Below, piece after piece: positions 63,359 to 64,000 of a stretch of DNA of 64,000 nt; position 1 is the first letter of the stretch; each line of letters begins with the position of its first letter. The DNA is from Antrihabitans stalactiti (GTDB lineage Bacteria > Actinomycetota > Actinomycetes > Mycobacteriales > Mycobacteriaceae), in contig NZ_VCQU01000001.1 in assembly GCF_012932915.1 (NCBI RefSeq), positions 1,110,073 to 1,174,072 of the forward strand. Direction: 5' to 3'. A program made the position numbers and the translations under genes. Under the pieces are notes generated by a model. The model made no database searches, was not told where the DNA came from, and worked only from the letters and a program-made list of their open reading frames with translations.

Positions 63359-64000
63359 TGGGCTCTACTGACGTAACCGTGGGTGGTTGTGTCGCATATG
63401 GGTGCGCACGCCGTTGTCCCAGTAGCGTTCTGGCTTGTCTAAGGTCGGTCGGCTACTTGTGCGGGGTACGGCGTGCGCGAATCCAGAATATGGCGTCGGG
63501 TGTTGGGTGTTCAAGACACGGTGATCGAACGCGTCTTTTTCGACGAAGACGCTGGTGCGGTGATCGTGTCGGTTCGTCCGCATGTACGGGCGAGGGATCG
63601 GTGCGGGCTGTGCCACGCGCGGTGCGCGGGGTATGACCGGCGTGCTGGTCGACGCCGCTGGCGAGGGTTGGACTGCGGCCAGGTCCGCGTCTTCGTCGAG
63701 GCCGCCGCTCCGCGGGTGTCGTGTCCCGAGCACGGGGTGGTGGTCGCGGCGGTGCCGTGGGCTCGCCACGGTGCTGGGCATACCCGGTCGTTCGATGACA
63801 CGGTGGCCTGGATGGCGACCCAGATGTCGGGCAGTGCGACATGTGAGCTGCAGCGGATCGCGTGGCGCACGGTCGGAGCGATCGTGGCGCGGGTGTGGGC
63901 CGATACCGGGTCGGGGCGGGATCGGTTGACGGGGTTGCGGCGGATCGGGATCGACGAGGTCGCCTACAAGAAGGGCCACAAGTACGTCACGGTGGTCGTC
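63359..64000 (+). mobile_element. ISL3-family insertion sequence, left part
   Basis: About 115 nt of non-coding left end (beginning near GGGCTCTACTGACGTAACCG) precede a transposase frame that runs out of the window. The terminal inverted repeat and target duplication cannot be verified because the right end is missing. Confidence 0.75.
63473..64000 (+). CDS. ISL3-family transposase (partial)
   Basis: At least 176 residues of an ISL3-type transposase: N-terminal zinc-finger cysteines (RCGLCHARCAGYDRRAGRRR), SCPEHGVVVAAVPWARHGAG, and GIDEVAYKKGHKYVTVVV, the first acidic residue of the DDE catalytic core. GTG start 63473 assumed. The remainder lies beyond the right edge. Confidence 0.9.
   Translation, partial: MRESRIWRRVLGVQDTVIERVFFDEDAGAVIVSVRPHVRARDRCGLCHARCAGYDRRAGRRRWRGLDCGQVRVFVEAAAPRVSCPEHGVVVAAVPWARHGAGHTRSFDDTVAWMATQMSGSATCELQRIAWRTVGAIVARVWADTGSGRDRLTGLRRIGIDEVAYKKGHKYVTVVV

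Overview
The window is high-GC actinobacterial DNA with dense, overlapping genes (many ATGA/GTGA start-stop overlaps) and frequent GTG/TTG starts. The order of the first 24 kb resembles the Mycobacterium tuberculosis Rv3037c-Rv3055 neighbourhood as I remember it: THUMP-like methyltransferase, SAM methyltransferase, enoyl-CoA hydratase, Nudix, ABC ATPase, serB, ctaD, fecB, flavin monooxygenase/TetR, nrdF-nrdE-nrdI-nrdH, FMN reductase, TetR. It is broken by extra genes (glgX, a YczE-like membrane protein, a PPOX protein, a PTH2-like protein, DUF427). This suggests the order Mycobacteriales, probably a Nocardiaceae-type genus rather than Mycobacterium itself. No species-level marker is visible.

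Layout. 1-9.4 kb: RNA/small-molecule methylation, lipid and Nudix genes, glycogen debranching, serine biosynthesis. 9.6-16.3 kb: cytochrome oxidase subunit I, ferric-siderophore-type lipoprotein, Baeyer-Villiger-type monooxygenase with a divergent TetR. 16.3-20.6 kb: class Ib ribonucleotide reductase operon nrdHIEF with two NrdR-box candidates upstream and a 44-nt perfect palindrome between nrdE and nrdF. 20.6-23.9 kb: PP2C-like protein, an unrecognised helical protein, FMN reductase and TetR. 24.0-29.7 kb: a compact myo-inositol operon iolC-iolB-iolD-iolE-idh. 29.6-34.8 kb: a divergent molybdenum-cofactor cluster (moaA-moaD-GlcG/HbpS-fructosamine kinase on the minus strand; moeA-moaCB fusion-moaE on the plus strand). 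34.8-42.6 kb: accessory redox genes and four regulators with candidate operators (DUF4873 protein + AurF-like diiron oxygenase + TetR; CobW GTPase; alcohol dehydrogenase + TetR; MarR + FAD monooxygenase; alpha/beta hydrolase). 42.6-50.8 kb: envelope genes (amidase, Rieske lipoprotein with DUF6529-like membrane protein, ECF sigma factor, lipoproteins, serine hydrolase, Ser/Thr kinase, NlpC/P60 hydrolase behind a c-di-AMP riboswitch). 51.0-59.4 kb: recC-recB-recD. 59.5-64 kb: AbiEi-like gene bracketed by a repeat pair, a polyamine pair (ornithine/lysine decarboxylase and a SpeD-SpeE fusion), and the left end of an ISL3-family insertion sequence.

The most unusual signal is a family of eight ~44-nt inverted repeats (about 8.2, 21.3, 22.6, 29.6, 34.8, 39.9, 41.7 and 43.9 kb). 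Each sits at or just after the 3' end of a gene, and several supply the last codons and stop codon, or a spurious N-terminal extension, of adjacent genes. I do not recognise this family. Other points of interest are the nrdE-nrdF palindrome and its possible half-copy beside the IS element, a double inverted MarR operator, the sigma/Rieske/DUF6529 redox module, and the SpeD-SpeE fusion. Positions of short sites were counted by eye and may be off by one or two bases.
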